From positions 19,910,777 through 19,974,776 of the forward strand of contig NC_051141.1 in NCBI RefSeq assembly GCF_014839805.1: a DNA stretch of 64,000 nucleotides, given 5' to 3'. This document shows, in pieces, positions 10,300-22,388 of the stretch (position 1 is the stretch's first letter; every line of letters begins with the position of its first letter). The notes beneath the pieces were generated by a model. The model made no database searches and was not told the DNA's origin. It saw only the letters and a list, made by a program, of their open reading frames with translations. The translations under genes were made by a program, and so were the position numbers. This DNA is from Manduca sexta. Its lineage: Eukaryota > Arthropoda > Insecta > Lepidoptera > Sphingidae.

Positions 10300-11560
10300 T
10301 TATGTTTTTGCATTGAGTTTCGTTGACTGTACTTCTCACATACTTATACATATAGCGTAACATCTTTTCCCCGTGTCAGGGGTAGGCAGAGGCGTAACAT
10401 TTCATCGCGATAGTCGTACTGTGTGTGAAACATATCAGTTGTGTTTTTGGATTGGGTTTAATTGACTCTACTTCTTACATACATACATATATGTATATAG
10501 CATCACACCTTTTCCCCTTTTTAGGGGTAGGCAGAGATGTAACACCACAGCGCAATAGTTATAGTATGATCGAAATATATCAGTTGTGTTTTTGCGTTAG
10601 GTTTGTTTGAATCTACTTCTTACATACATATATATATAGCATCACACCTTTTCCCCTTTTCAGGGGTAGGCAGAGGTGTAACATTTGAGCGCGATAGTCG
10701 TACTGCGTGCGAAACACATTAGTTGTGTTTTTGTGTTGGGTTTAGTGGACTCTACTTCTTACATACATACATACATATAGCATCACACCTTTTCCCCTTT
10801 TCAGGGGGTAGGCAGAGGTGTTACACCACAGCGCGCTAGTTGTACTGTGAGCCAAATATATCAGTTGTGTTTTTGCGTTAGGTTTCCTCGAATCTACTTC
10901 TTACATAAATATATATAGCATCACACCTTTTCCCCGTGTCAGGGGTAGGCAGAGGCGTATAATTTCATCGCGATAGTCGTACTGCGTGCGAAACACATTA
11001 GTTGTGTTCTTGCGTTGGGTTTAGTTGATTCCACTTTTTACATACATACATATATGTAGCATCACACCTTTTACCCTTTTCAGGGGTAGGCAGAGGTGTT
11101 ACACCACAGCGCGATAGTTGTACTGTGAGCCAAATATATCATTTGTGTTTTTGCATTAGGTTTGCTTGAATGTACTTCTTACATACATATATATATAGCA
11201 TCACACCTTTTCCCCTTTTCAGGGGTAGGCAAAGGTGTAACATTTCAGCGCGATAGTCGTACTCCGAGCGAAACACATTAGTTGTGTTTTTGCGTTGGGT
11301 TTAGTTGACTCTACTTCTTACATACATACATATATATAGCATCACACCTTTTTCCCCTTTTCAGGGGTAGGCAGAAGTGTAACACCACAGCGCGATAGTT
11401 GTACTGTGAGCCAAATAATATCAGTTGTGTTTTTGCGTTAGGTTTACTTGAATCTACTTCTTATATACATATATATAGCATCACAACTTTTCCCCTTTTC
11501 AGTGGTACTCAGAGGTGTAACTCCTCAGCGCGATAGTCGTATCGTGAGCGAAACACAATT
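10300..11560. repeat. Dimeric 140-bp satellite array
   Basis: Nine 138-141 bp monomers, located by CATCACACCTTTTCCCC at 10361 (variant), 10501, 10640, 10781, 10919, 11060, 11199, 11340 and 11479. Two types alternate. Type A carries CGATAGTCGTACTGCGTGCG then AAACACATTAG; type B carries ACACCACAGCG, TACTGTGAGCCAAATATATC and a TTAGGTTTG segment. The true repeat is therefore a 280-bp dimer, about 4.5 copies. The CTTTTCCCCTTTTCAGGGGT / AGGCAGAGGTGTAAC part is the reverse complement of the S2 SINE 3' end, including its TATG-type tail. Confidence 0.95.
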
Positions 11561-11609
11561 ATGCCATTGAGACGGTCTATTTTTTTACTAACACAAAAAA
11601 GCAACATAT

Positions 11610-12228
11610 AAAAATAATTTTAACAAAAAATTAAACCGCCTTCAAAAACCACTCAAAATCAAAAAATAATTTCATATACAAGTATATATTGGATACCAAT
11701 TTTGGAGTCGGTGCCTAATTAAAATTGCTAGTTAAGCTAGATAAATACATTAACGAATATACGAAAACAATGTGTTGCCAGCGTACAAAGTCAGCAAGTC
11801 AGATCGTCACCGGAGATAAACACATCGCCGCAGCACAGCAAATGGAAGCTATTAAGGAAATATTTAAATTTGTAAACTGTACACTACCCAAATTCTTCCC
11901 CTGTTACATATAGCTGGTCAAATGTGGGTGTATTACACCCCCTGCCTCGAAAAAAGAGGAAATAAAAAGATGAAACACCATACATGTGCTTGGTATTGAC
12001 CTTTCACTGTGTATATTTGTTAGTAGTAAACGCAAACCTACTCCTTTTAATTGATTTGAAAGAAATTTAGCTCATAGATGGACTATGCAACAAATATAGC
12101 TAACTAGCAATTTTAATTAGGCACCGACTCCAAAATTGGTATGCAATATATACTTGTATGTGAAATTATTTTTTGGTTTTGAGTGGTTTTTGAAAGCGGT
12201 TTAATTTTTTGTTAAAATTATTTTTTTT
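11610..12228. mobile_element. Long inverted-repeat element
   Basis: The left arm (11610-11740) and right arm (12097-12228) are inverted copies of about 130 bp with only a few differences. Both contain AATTTTGGAGTCGGTGCCTA (or its complement) and TTAAACCG(C)(C/T)TTCAAAAAC. The 360-bp centre has a 62-codon frame (11725-11910) with no recognisable domain. The arms carry R7-like end sequence, so this may be the end of the same large element that the satellite occupies. Confidence 0.85.
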
Positions 12229-12359
12229 GATCATAAGGTTATTTCGAAACAAGGGATACGCTTTGTGCATTTCGTTCAGTGTTTAGCATTGCAATGAGGA
12301 ATATTTTTCCGCTTATTAATGCGAATGCATTTTTTTTTCTCGTTAAAGCTCCGTCCGAT

Positions 12360-12648
12360 GCGGCGATAGCCTAGTTGGGCGTGGAACGGATTGCCGAGAC
12401 GAATTTTCGCAGCTTCAAATCCCAAAAGTACACATCTCTGACTTTTCTAAAATTATGTGTGTATTCTTTGTAAAACATCGTGAGGAATCCTGCATACCTG
12501 AAAAGTTCTCTATAGGAATTTTGAGGATGTGTGAAGTCTACCAACCCGCACTAGGCCAGCGTGGTGGACTAATCCCTCTCAGTAGAAGAAAAGGCCCGTG
12601 CCTAGCAGTGGGACAGTATATAATACAAGGTTGATATTATTATTATTT
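12360..12648 (+). mobile_element. S1 SINE
   Basis: Head GCGGCGATAGCCTAGTTGGG (A-box) with B-box GCTTCAAATCC and tail GATATTATTATTATT. About 30 bp around GTGAATTATCGC..GGTGAAGG is deleted between CTTTGT and AAAACATCG. Confidence 0.9.
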
Positions 12649-13539
12649 AAACTTTCGCAATTTTTTTCCGAATGTGAGATCGTACTTACCTATTCAGAAA
12701 ATACTTAATCGTTGTAACTTGTTCTGATAATTCAAGTTCCAACATCAGACCGCAATAATCGGCTATGTTATGCCAGTTTGAATACACGACACCTCATTGT
12801 CGAAATAATACAAACACATAAATCCTCATTTAGACAGATCAAATATTGCTACAAATAATTTTCAAGACATTGTTCGTTTTTTAATATCTGTCAAAAGGCT
12901 CGTGTTCGTCGATACGTCCGTAAAATTCTATTACGCTTGACGAGTTAACTTCTTTAACGTACGATTATTGTTAGCAATAATTGGTCCGCGAAACCAAGCA
13001 TTACAACCAACAAAGCTAATAACCCCTACTACGGATCAAATACTCAATCTCATTAGTAGAAATTACATTTACATTAATGATCAAAAAGGTTTTAGTTACT
13101 TACCACAAAAATAGCCCCTACCATGGAAACGGCGAATACTCAACGCTTCGAGTATGCAACTCATAGTATCATACCTTGTACGTAAATAACGTAACACCAG
13201 GACATTTGCACACAAAGGCCCTTAACGAGGGCGTTTGTTGTGGCCCCGTCACACAGGTTTAATTGTGGCCACAGCTTTACCGCTGAATTATGGGCCGATA
13301 AAATTGATTCGTAGTCTCCGTAACGTTCTAGTGAAAGGGAAAATACGGGAATATATCAAGGATATAACGTTGGGGTTCAGATTTCAATATAGTTTACTAG
13401 GTTTTGCGCGTCTCTTCGCCCGTATGGAATGCCTTTACCGCTGTTAAGGTTCATAAATCACTATATCTATTCATAGTCCTACCTAAGACCCTAGCGCCAT
13501 CTATTTAAATGTTTAAATATTGATTCTGGGAGCAAATTA
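12649..13539. other. No gene recognised
   Basis: Frame 13235-13444 (70 codons) lies in a slightly GC-richer patch but has no family resemblance. Nothing else is seen. Confidence 0.5.
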
Positions 13540-13664
13540 CCGGAATAAAAGTAGCCTATGCGCTAATACAGTGCAGGATATATACGTGTACCAAGTTTCA
13601 TCCAGTTTCGTTCCGCGGCTTCTGCGTTAACCATCCAAAAATTTTCATAAACGAGTATTTATAA
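13540..13664 (-). repeat. Helitron-like internal fragment
   Basis: GGAATAAAAGTAGCCTATGC and CCAAGTTTCATCCAGTTTCG read like the body of the HelA-related families on the minus strand, but neither end is present. Confidence 0.4.
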
Positions 13665-13868
13665 CTAGCTTTTGCTCGCAGCTTCGCCTGTGTCGAGATA
13701 AAAGTCGCGCTTTATATTTTCCAGGCATAGAAACTAGCCTATAACCTTCTCAGGGCCTTAAACTATCTCCATACCAAATTTCATGAAAATCCTTTCAGTT
13801 GATTAGGACAAAATCGGTAACATACAGACAGACAGGAAAAGGGACTTTGTTTTATATTATGTATAGGT
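13665..13868 (-). mobile_element. Short HelA-related Helitron
   Basis: Read on the minus strand it starts CCTATACATAATATAAAACA and ends GCGAGCAAAAGCTAG with the CTAG at 13665-13668. It lacks the 123-bp unit of the longer HelA copies. Non-autonomous, about 204 bp. Confidence 0.75.
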
Positions 13869-13934
13869 ATTAGTGAAAATAACAAGTTGTTTACCCAGAA
13901 ATGTAGAGCTATACTAAATAGGACTTAACTTAAA

Positions 13935-14118
13935 GACTGCTTCGGTGGTGTACTTGTATTGCTCATGCGACTTGCGTGCTCAGGTCTCGTATTCAGTATC
14001 TGGGTTGAGTAAAGCAATATTAATATGGCATTAGGCTCATCCACTACGACACATGTCATATATGTTACACCTCAGCTTACCTCTAAAAAAGCAAGAGGCA
14101 TAATGTTAGGTGTGTTAG
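13935..14118 (+). mobile_element. S2 SINE, compact copy
   Basis: The head has GGTGGTGTACTTGTATTGC and a decayed B-box (CTCGTATTCAGTATCTGGG). The tail has TTACACCTCAGCTTACCTCT then AGCAAGAGGCATAATGTTAG, the S2 tail with substitutions. Frames in this span (14025-14234 plus, 14115-14324 minus) are not genes. Confidence 0.55.
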
Positions 14119-14790
14119 AAAAATACATAAACACCCCCCATCACAAAGCTTTGCATAACATTTATTGCATCGTTCATATGGCATACCAAAGTAATATAAG
14201 TAAAATGAGGACCAGTAATTTTATAAATAGTATGTAATAGACGTTTTAAGTTAGCTTGTTGAGTATTTGAGAAGCGTAAATGGAGGGCCTGAATTCGGTA
14301 AAAGGTTTTGGGAATATTTAACAACTCCCGTAAAATTAATTATTCCAAGGTCTACTAGGTATATAATGCAGATGCAAACCCTGCCTACCCCGTAAAATAT
14401 CAGCTTGTGCATATTCTAGAAACATAAAAAATATACTATCAAAGTTTACGTATTTACAATTTGTTGTTTATAAGTTAAGCTGTGGGAAATTTCCTCTAAA
14501 CGATGACTGGTTGGTACTAAAACCCAAATAGCGAAATATCGCAAATATAGTTTAAAATAGCCGGTCCGCCCGATAATAGCCGTTTAATGTTTTTAATGAT
14601 TCGGATAATAGGCAATATGTAAATGCCTTATACCTTCATTTTAATATCTTTAACAAACTATTGCGGTTTCGCCCACGCGATCGTTTAGGAATGGTACTCA
14701 AAGTATTCCTTAATTATTAAATACACTTAAAGCTCCTTACATCTCTGTTCTATTATCTATTTCATACTATATCAATATAAGACTATTTCA
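14119..14790. other. No gene recognised
   Basis: AT-rich with no supported frame or repeat. Confidence 0.5.
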
Positions 14791-15080
14791 AATATCATAT
14801 GTCTAAGTCCGCCTGGATAGGTACCATCGCAATGTCTATTTCTGCCGCCAAGCAGCAGTGTGTATTCACTGTTGTATTCCGGTTTGAAAGACATTGTAGG
14901 TAGTATAACTACTGGACATAAAAAAACTTAATATCTCGTCTCAGGATGGCGAGCGCAATGAATATCAAATAATACGTTATAATTCAAAGTGTTGGATAGT
15001 GTTTCTATTGTTTATGGGCGGTTGTATCGATTACCATCAGGCAAATGGCTAACTCGTCTCGTCATTCAATACAAAAAAAA
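14791..15080 (+). repeat. IR300 dispersed repeat
   Basis: Contains TCCGCCTGGATAGGTACCAT, GTAACTACTGGACATAA-like sequence, GGATGGCGAGCGCAATG and CATCAGGCAAATGGCTAACT before an A-rich tail. It is the same order as the copies at 17.2, 22.0, 24.7, 35.8 and 56.8 kb. No A/B box pair is certain, so I leave the class open. Confidence 0.85.
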
Positions 15081-17201
15081 ACATAAATTGCGCAAACAAA
15101 CACACATCGTTCTGATATTAGTAATATTTTTACCTAACATACAAACGGACAATGATAAATTCTTTATGTTACTAAAATGGAAATTTGAACTCATATTTTC
15201 TAGACCATATCCGATAGGCCAGAAATATTTATGTTTAATTGCGTAACAATAAATAAAGCTGTGTATAAACTGTTGGCGTGGTGCCACGGGGGCAAATAGA
15301 CTCACTGTCAATGCTAAAAATTGATGTGGCGTAGATAAAGTGAGTTACGTTAGTAGGGGTGAAAGGATAATCAGACATGCATAGAACGAAACAAATATTA
15401 CTAATAATTTTATTAGTAACGCTGTAGTATGTAATTGATGGGAGAGGGCAGTAAAGCAATAATAAAAATATATATGCTAGATACGACTTTTATTAGCGTC
15501 TTATCGCGTTTTTCAGTTGATATTTCAATGCAATTTTATTTTATTTTTTTTAGTTTAAGATCTTTTTATTTCCTCATAAAGAATTACATAAATTCACTTG
15601 CTGAGAAAATTATTTATAAAATAAAATCGTTGTTAACTACGAGCGTATACAATTTAAAAGAGTAATACAATAAATTAAGATTATACAAAGAATGAGTGGG
15701 TAAACTAAAAAATTTTTGGACGGTAAAGTGTCGATGTTAAATAGTAACCGGCAACTACATATATACAGTAATACAGAATGCTAATATTACTAGATGTGGA
15801 ATTAACGACATTGGTAATGTTATTTGTTTTTAAATATATCTTACAAATTTGGTGCAATAAATAATGGCTTATGCGTACATGAAGTTTCGTAGTTATATCA
15901 ATACAATAAGGCTGTTTATTAATGGACTTTCTCTAATACTCAGTGGGTTTTCTATTACTTATGGTGAAATATGTATGCCATATTTATTAAGCTATCAGGA
16001 CAAAATGAGTCTTTGTAGTACATGATTGATATGAATCGATGGTTTAATTTTCAATTCGTATGCTGGCTCATTCCAGCCCAACATTCATAAGCGAATGAAA
16101 ACGATATGTAACCGTTTTCGCTTACCTCTCATGCAACTCATTAATCTCTGTTGCATTCGGTGAATTTGGTCCGAATAAAGGCTTCGTGAAATGTTTATTA
16201 ATTACATTAATAGTTTGTTGTTTTTATCATATACATGGAAATGTGCCTACCGAACCTAATGTAATGATGTGAAACCCAAAAAATGTCGGCCGGCAAAATA
16301 TAAATACATTTTCGTACGGTCGGCACAGTTATGCCGGCCTGTATTACTTCTAAACCCCTCGGTCTCTAGTTCTAGCCATGATTTGACGATGAAGTGCGAT
16401 GACACTAATTATTGATGTAATTAAATACACCGACAATCCCTTCCTCGTATATCCCTCATTCGACAGGAGCGTGGAGTCGATGCAACATTTTATTTTCATA
16501 ATATTTTGGAAACGGTTTTGATTAATACTCGCCCTTTCTAAGCTACACTTTTATGACATAAAATGTTACCTCACTTGGAAATTGAACTCAGATCCACCAA
16601 AACCCACATTCACTCCTAGAATTACACAATGAATATTACTAATTAAAACAACTATTTAAAGCTGTAGGCAGTACATTGATCCGGGAAGTGGTGGCAGTAA
16701 TTGCTCACAGGCATGGCTGGTTCACCCGTGTCACTGCCCACCCCGTACGCGCCCAAGCGTGAAAGTTACAATATAGGACGCGTGCGGGGCCTGCACTTCA
16801 ATGTCCAAAATCGTTTGATCCTATTGTAGTTGATCACTTTGTACTATACTACGAAGATAAAGGAGAAGAGGGGTGTTAGATTTTTATTTCACATGCGCAG
16901 GATATGGAGCAGCTTATATTTAATGTTGTTACTGTTGGACGATTGTCGATCAAGGCGATTGGATTTCCCTCATTAATAAAATCAGTAAAAATATATTATA
17001 TTAAACAAATCTCAAAGCAATTACGGCTGTCGGTCCATTACCACTCGAGGCTGATGGATATATCTGTTTACTGACGTACATATGTTCGAATATTCAGCAT
17101 TTCCCGCATTCAAGGCGCATAAAGCTCAGCCAATCGAAATTTCAATATGAGCCGCAATGTATTTCGCGCTTCGTTTTATGATCTATTTCTTGGTACTCGA
17201 C
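15081..17201. other. No gene recognised
   Basis: AT-rich. Short frames at 15066-15311, 15235-15459 (minus) and 15435-15662 (plus) have no domains. A TTATGCCGGCCTGTATTAC fragment near 16329-16347 is from IR200. Confidence 0.5.
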
Positions 17202-17509
17202 GGTTTTTTTTATTGTTTTAAATGACGAGACGAGCTTGCCGTTCGCGTGACGGTAAGCGATAGGACCGCGCGTAAACAGTAGAAATACCATCCAAAACCT
17301 TGGATTACAAAGTACTGTTTGGTATTCCACTGCGCTCGCCATCCTGAGACATGAGATGTTAAGTCTTATTATGTCCAGTAGTTACACTGGCTACAATGTT
17401 CTTCAAACGGGAACACAACAGTGACTACACACTGCTGCTTAACGGCAGAAATAGACATTTCGATGGTATCCAGGCGGACTTTTACATATGAGAGACCTAC
17501 CACCGGTTA
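17202..17509 (-). repeat. IR300 dispersed repeat
   Basis: A full-length minus-strand copy. The plus strand reads TTAAATGACGAGACGAGCTT, then CACTGCGCTCGCCATCCTGA and ends ATATGAGAGACCTACCACC. The 66-codon frame at 17142-17342 is part of the repeat. Confidence 0.9.
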
Positions 17510-17651
17510 AAATGTATAAAGAATGTTGTCAATTATGGAGATAAAAAATATTTTCTTTACCTCTTTGTATCTTGATCTTACAAGTGATTTAAACTTTACC
17601 ATTATGAGAGATGATCTTGTTCTTGGAAGCAGACGGTTAAAGAAATAGGTT

Positions 17652-17842
17652 TTAGGTAGGTACAAGTACACCCACTTTTCGCCAAGTGTTCCGTCTCATG
17701 ATGTGACATATCGGACAGAACTCCCATCCGGGTAGATACTGAACAGAAAAACCTAAATACAATTTTGGGCTACACTTCGAACCCAGGACATCAGACGGTG
17801 TCGTACCTCGCACGCAAGTCACTTATGCTACTGAGGGAGACG
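17652..17842 (-). mobile_element. S2 SINE
   Basis: The plus strand runs from TTTAGGTAGGTACAAGTAC through TTCCGTCTCATGATGTGAC to the reversed B-box (TTCGAACCCAGGACATC) and a tRNA-like head ending GCTACTGAGGGAGAC. Diverged from the 56.2 kb copy but in the same order. Confidence 0.7.
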
Positions 17843-18277
17843 GTAAAAGAACACATGTACAGAAAGTTTAAAATGCGGCGATATTTTCCTCTGCCAATAT
17901 TTTTGTATTAGACATTTGTAATTAGTATTAACTTTGTGAATATAAGAGGAAACAACACGTAGAAAACTGAAACAAAATATCACGATTTGAATATCTTTTA
18001 TTAAAACAATATGTTATTCTCTAAAACCTTTTGGTACCTATTCATCAACCACGTAATATATAAACCGACTAAATTAAATTTATTATAATGTAAAATGATT
18101 TTCATTTACCGTAATGTGGTATTCATTTGTTTTTGTTTCGTACAAAAAATATTTATATTACGAATTAATTTTATTCATTTCAGCCCTTTAGTTATGCTTT
18201 CAGTTATTAATTTTCTGAATCGATGTTATGTTCTCATAATTGATGATTAATTTGCATGTGAATATATATTACAGAAT
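17843..18277. other. No gene recognised
   Basis: AT-rich, no supported frame. Confidence 0.5.
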
Positions 18278-18438
18278 TTCATCCACGAAGACGCGCCCCA
18301 CCGCCTTCTGAACGGATAAGGGTACTAATGTGAGCACTTTCTCCAACTCTATCCATCGTAGTGTGCGTGTGCCCTTATGCTGCTCACGCACACTGTAAGC
18401 GGTCAGGGAAAGTTGTGGGGCACGTCTTCGTAGATGAA
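18278..18438. mobile_element. 161-bp inverted-repeat MITE
   Basis: The 23-bp ends TTCATCCACGAAGACGCGCC.. (18278-18300) and 18416-18438 pair with two mismatches. A second, perfect 10-bp hairpin (AGTGTGCGTG / CACGCACACT, 18360-18394) lies inside. A second member is at 51309-51481 in opposite orientation. Confidence 0.85.
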
Positions 18439-18742
18439 AAAGTCTACCAATGAAATTCCTACGGCAAGAGTGCCCATTCTAAAATTTTATTTGGAGAAAT
18501 GGCCTTTAAATGTAGCATAAAAATATTCATAATGTAACGAGATTTTGTATTGGTATTATTAATATTCTAGGGATCTAAAAACCTTTATAAAAGAATAGAA
18601 AAGTGATATACGAGTAAGTGAGCTAGTGGTTTACGGGATATTAGCTAATGATGACCATTCGAAACCATTAATGATTCTAAACGAGTCGATTAACAAGCAA
18701 TCAAGTGTTTTTATTAAATAAATTTTTACTCGTGAATAGAAA
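18439..18742. other. No gene recognised
   Basis: Nothing supported. Confidence 0.5.
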
Positions 18743-19015
18743 GAGCGGCGACAAATTCAAATCCCACGGGCGCATACCTCTGTCTATTTTAAAATTATGT
18801 GTGTATTCTTTGTGAATTATCGCTTGCTTCAACGGTGAAGGAAAATATCGTGAGGAAACCTAAATACTTGAAAAGTTCTCTATAGGAAATTTGAAGGTGT
18901 GTGAAGTCTATTAACCCGCACTAGGCCAGCGTGGTGGACTAAGGCCTAATCCCTCAGTAGTAGAGGAGGCCCGTGCCCAGCAGTAGGACAGAATAGAATA
19001 CAGGGCTGATATTAT
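18743..19015 (+). mobile_element. S1 SINE with A-box to B-box deletion
   Basis: Starts GAGCGGCGAC and jumps straight to AAATTCAAATCCCACGGGC, so the A box and the spacer to the B box are lost. The rest (TTTCTATTTTAAAATTATGTG through GGGCTGATATTATA) follows S1. Confidence 0.85.
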
Positions 19016-21244
19016 AATTGAAATCAAACCTAATAAATTTTAATACTTTCTAAAACATAATATTATGTTCTATTGAAATATACAATTTATTGTATCCTAA
19101 AATAAAATAATTTATTAATCAGGTAGGCGAACATAATTGGACTTATATCCATGGGTTATTAAAGAGCTTCGATCAACATCTCCACGTTTCAATTGGCCGT
19201 TTGTTCAAATGCCAAATACAGCAGACAGTACTACAGGACACAGTATCGTGGGAAGATTCCTCACTTTGATTCTCTAACCTCCAGTGTCTTGGATCCTGAG
19301 CTTCAACATCGCAGGTTGATTTATTTTTAAAATATTTTTAACATAATGATAACTTTTACGATATAACTTTATAAATTGTACAAAAATACTTTCAAAATGA
19401 AGAAATATAATTAATAATTTATATGTATACGTACATTTAGCGTATTCTTAAAGTTAAATACCAAAGCATAATGTGATACAAAAAACAAAAATAAGCAAGC
19501 CCGGGCTGTCAGGTAAATGGAGACAAAAAAAAGTTCTCAACGATGAGGACGATGTTAACTATTATACTTGTAACACTAAAAACATTTTGATCTCAACGTC
19601 CAACTGATTCCAATACTTTCTCTGTTTATCAATTTCACATCAAACATCACTATACCAAAGGTAATTCCGAATATTCTATTTGAATGCAAAGTGACTTCAA
19701 AACAAACTTCACGATTGACTTTGAAGTAAGTCCGTTGCACTATCGATTTATTCAAATCAGATTTGTTCACAAGACATGCAGCATCGAGGCACATGTCGAT
19801 GTGAAGTGATTTTAATAAAAATTGTAATGTACCCTCTTTTATTCATGACTCACGTGGAAAAGATACGACTGTGCATGAATAGAATTAGTAAATAACTGTA
19901 CATTAGAAGCATTACTAAGTACTGCGTAGAGCTAAGACAAGTGCTGTTTTTTTAATAAGGAAAGTAGCTCTTTAGCGGGATTGATTATAGCGATAGTAGT
20001 AGACATAGGACTTATTTACCCAAAGGATCTGTCATATGTTAATTACTAATGAAATACGTCGATACCTAATCGTCGCAGTTCGACAGTGTAAAAAATCATT
20101 TTCCAAGAATAAAGAGTAGTTGATATGTAAAACCGTGATATTATAGTCTATACGTTTAACAAATTTTATCCAACACCATTCAGCATTTAACATATTTTTT
20201 TAATACTTTCACATTCGGTATATAAAGACTTAGATACTTTCTTCAAAAAGTATCCTACTATTATTACCCAGTTATTCCACAAGCCTTAATAATATCCCAA
20301 TTATAATTATTTCTTAAAATTGTGCCGTCATGTCATCAGGCGGTTCCTTTCCTCGCTAGGCTGTCATCTCTATAAACGATAATTTATAATATCGGTGTTA
20401 TATACTGTCCCACTATCACCGCTTCTACATAATTTACCATAAAGTAATTATGCTACAATTTGTTGCACCAATCAAGTGATACTGATCAAAATTTCCTTTG
20501 AAAAGGCACACTTTTGCGATATACGAAGTTATGCGCGACTGAAGCTCAAACGACACCGTTCCTCCCACTCGCTGGGGAGACGTTTTACCATAATGCCCAC
20601 CTTGTTTCAGTGGCTACTGATTAAAGATAGATTTATTATCTTTTACTGTAAAGATCTGTGCATGCGTGTTTGATAGGAACTGTATCGTCAGCGCGTACAT
20701 TATTTTAAAATTGTGTTAAAACTTTAAACAAGAGTCACTAAAATGTTCCAAATACAATTTTATTCCACAGTATTAGAGTTTATACTTTTACAACTATTTC
20801 TTCGCAAATCACTATGTTCCTCGACTGACGCTCGTTACATCGACTACGCCCACATTTCCAGTTTTTTTTACTTTTTTAAAAAAATATTATCGAGTGTCAT
20901 CGGTGAAACGAGCAGCATTAATTGTTATACAAAATTATTAATTGTATAAATTATATCAATTATATAATTACAGAGTAGGTAAATTAACATAAATATAAAT
21001 TAGATATTTTTACCATAATTGTTTATAAGTTGTATACCCCCGCTGTATATCCTAATAATATCAATAAACCGCCTCGACCGCGGCTATACCGCTGTCACTA
21101 AACACCACCGAAGAGTCGACTTACTGGCCACTATTAGCTTCATAATAATATAATGAATGATATTTTTGGAGGTGCTAATAGTTACTAACAATAGCTAACA
21201 CCTGCATGGTACCTTACAGTTATCGATTTAAAGTTTAAAATTTT
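19016..21244. other. No gene recognised
   Basis: About 2.2 kb of AT-rich sequence. Frames 19576-19794 (minus), 20476-20670 and 20743-20946 (plus) are short and lack domains. It could be intron or intergenic DNA. Confidence 0.5.
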
Positions 21245-21312
21245 ACATGCCCGGCAAAGTTACCTCACAGCGCTTAATGGTAAGTAGAGTGGGGTCCAAT
21301 AGAGTTTGGAAT
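21245..21312 (+). repeat. IR200 fragment, 5' part
   Basis: CATGCCCGGCAAAGTTACCT and TGGTAAGTAGAGTGGGGTCC followed by AATAGAGT are the 5' part of IR200. The match then stops. Confidence 0.7.
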
Positions 21313-21524
21313 TTGGATTTTACTACAAAAGTCAATATGACATCATACTATGTGTCAAGTTAACGAACGAGCAACACCACGCAGTGTTCGGTAATTTAAA
21401 ATATTCGAAGTATTTCAGTTGATTTATTTAGTGGGTATTCGTGAAACAGTCCACTAACGGAAACTGATACCTGTTGAAGCGGGTGACTGATTTCGACGTC
21501 CATTTGAATAAAAACCAGTACAGT

Positions 21525-21880
21525 TTACGCGTTGCATATAGGTCGAATACATTAACGTACATTATATAGACACGGACGTCCATATAAACTATTTGTTCAA
21601 AATCTGAACTAAAATGGCAACTTAAACGTCACTGTTATAACCTAATTATTCACTTGAACAACTAATAATTTTACTTATTTGACTAATATTTTTTATTCAC
21701 ATCCAGGTTTATTTAGATTCGAGTCCTTATATCATGAGCGCCACTCCGTACACAACCACAAGCTGTCAATATTGACCATACTAAAGTCAGTTTGAATGGA
21801 TTGCAGTTTAATTCAGTTGAACATAGTCAATGGTCGGAACGCCAAATCTAGTACGTAGTACATATATATCGATGGTCGAA
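21525..21880 (+). repeat. R1 dispersed repeat, copy 2 (fullest)
   Basis: Shares TAGACACGGACGTCCATATA, TTTGTTCAAAATCTGAACTA and the AAATCTAGTACGTAGTACAT end with the minus-strand copy at 51.85-52.84 kb. The 3' end also matches positions 1-95. This copy is uninterrupted at the site where the 51.9 kb copy carries a retroposed insert. Confidence 0.8.
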
Positions 21881-21989
21881 TATCTCAACACATTCACACA
21901 GTGCGTGTCTGTAAATGTACGTCGGTCGTCATGACAACGCAATTCTCATATATCCACTAAGCTAAAATACCGCGCCCTGATTTGTTTAT

Positions 21990-22292
21990 TTTTATTATTT
22001 TTTTTAATGACGAGACGAGCTTGTCGTTCGCTTGATGGTAAGCGATACGACCGCCCATAAACTGTAGAAATATCCCAACACCTTGAAATACACAGTACGG
22101 TTTGGTATTCCACTGCGCTCGCCATCCTGAGACATGCGATGTTGAGTCTTAACATATCCGGTAGTTTCACTGGCTACAATGTTCTTCAAACTGGAACACA
22201 ACAATGACTACACACTGCTGCTTGAATTCAGAAATAGCCAATGCGTTAATACTTACCTAGGCGAACTCTCACATATGAGAGACTTAACACCA
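21990..22292 (-). repeat. IR300 dispersed repeat
   Basis: Minus-strand copy: TTTAATGACGAGACGAGCTT, then CACTGCGCTCGCCATCCTGA and CACATATGAGAGACTTAACA. The overlapping minus-strand frames of 66-74 codons are repeat sequence. Confidence 0.85.
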
Positions 22293-22388
22293 TTGAAGTT
22301 TGTGTCTTCGTATCTTTCCGGCAATTATATATTATCACAGTAATCTCCACCGCTTGGATTGAGCTTTTATGTACACGGTATTATCATA

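Noticed and set aside
10300..11560. CRISPR-like array
   Set aside because: Eukaryotic context, and the 140-bp units repeat along their whole length with no unique spacers.
20743..20949. 68-codon plus-strand frame with a hydrophobic start
   Set aside because: The leading hydrophobic stretch looks signal-like, but the rest is AT-rich random sequence with no homolog that I recognise.
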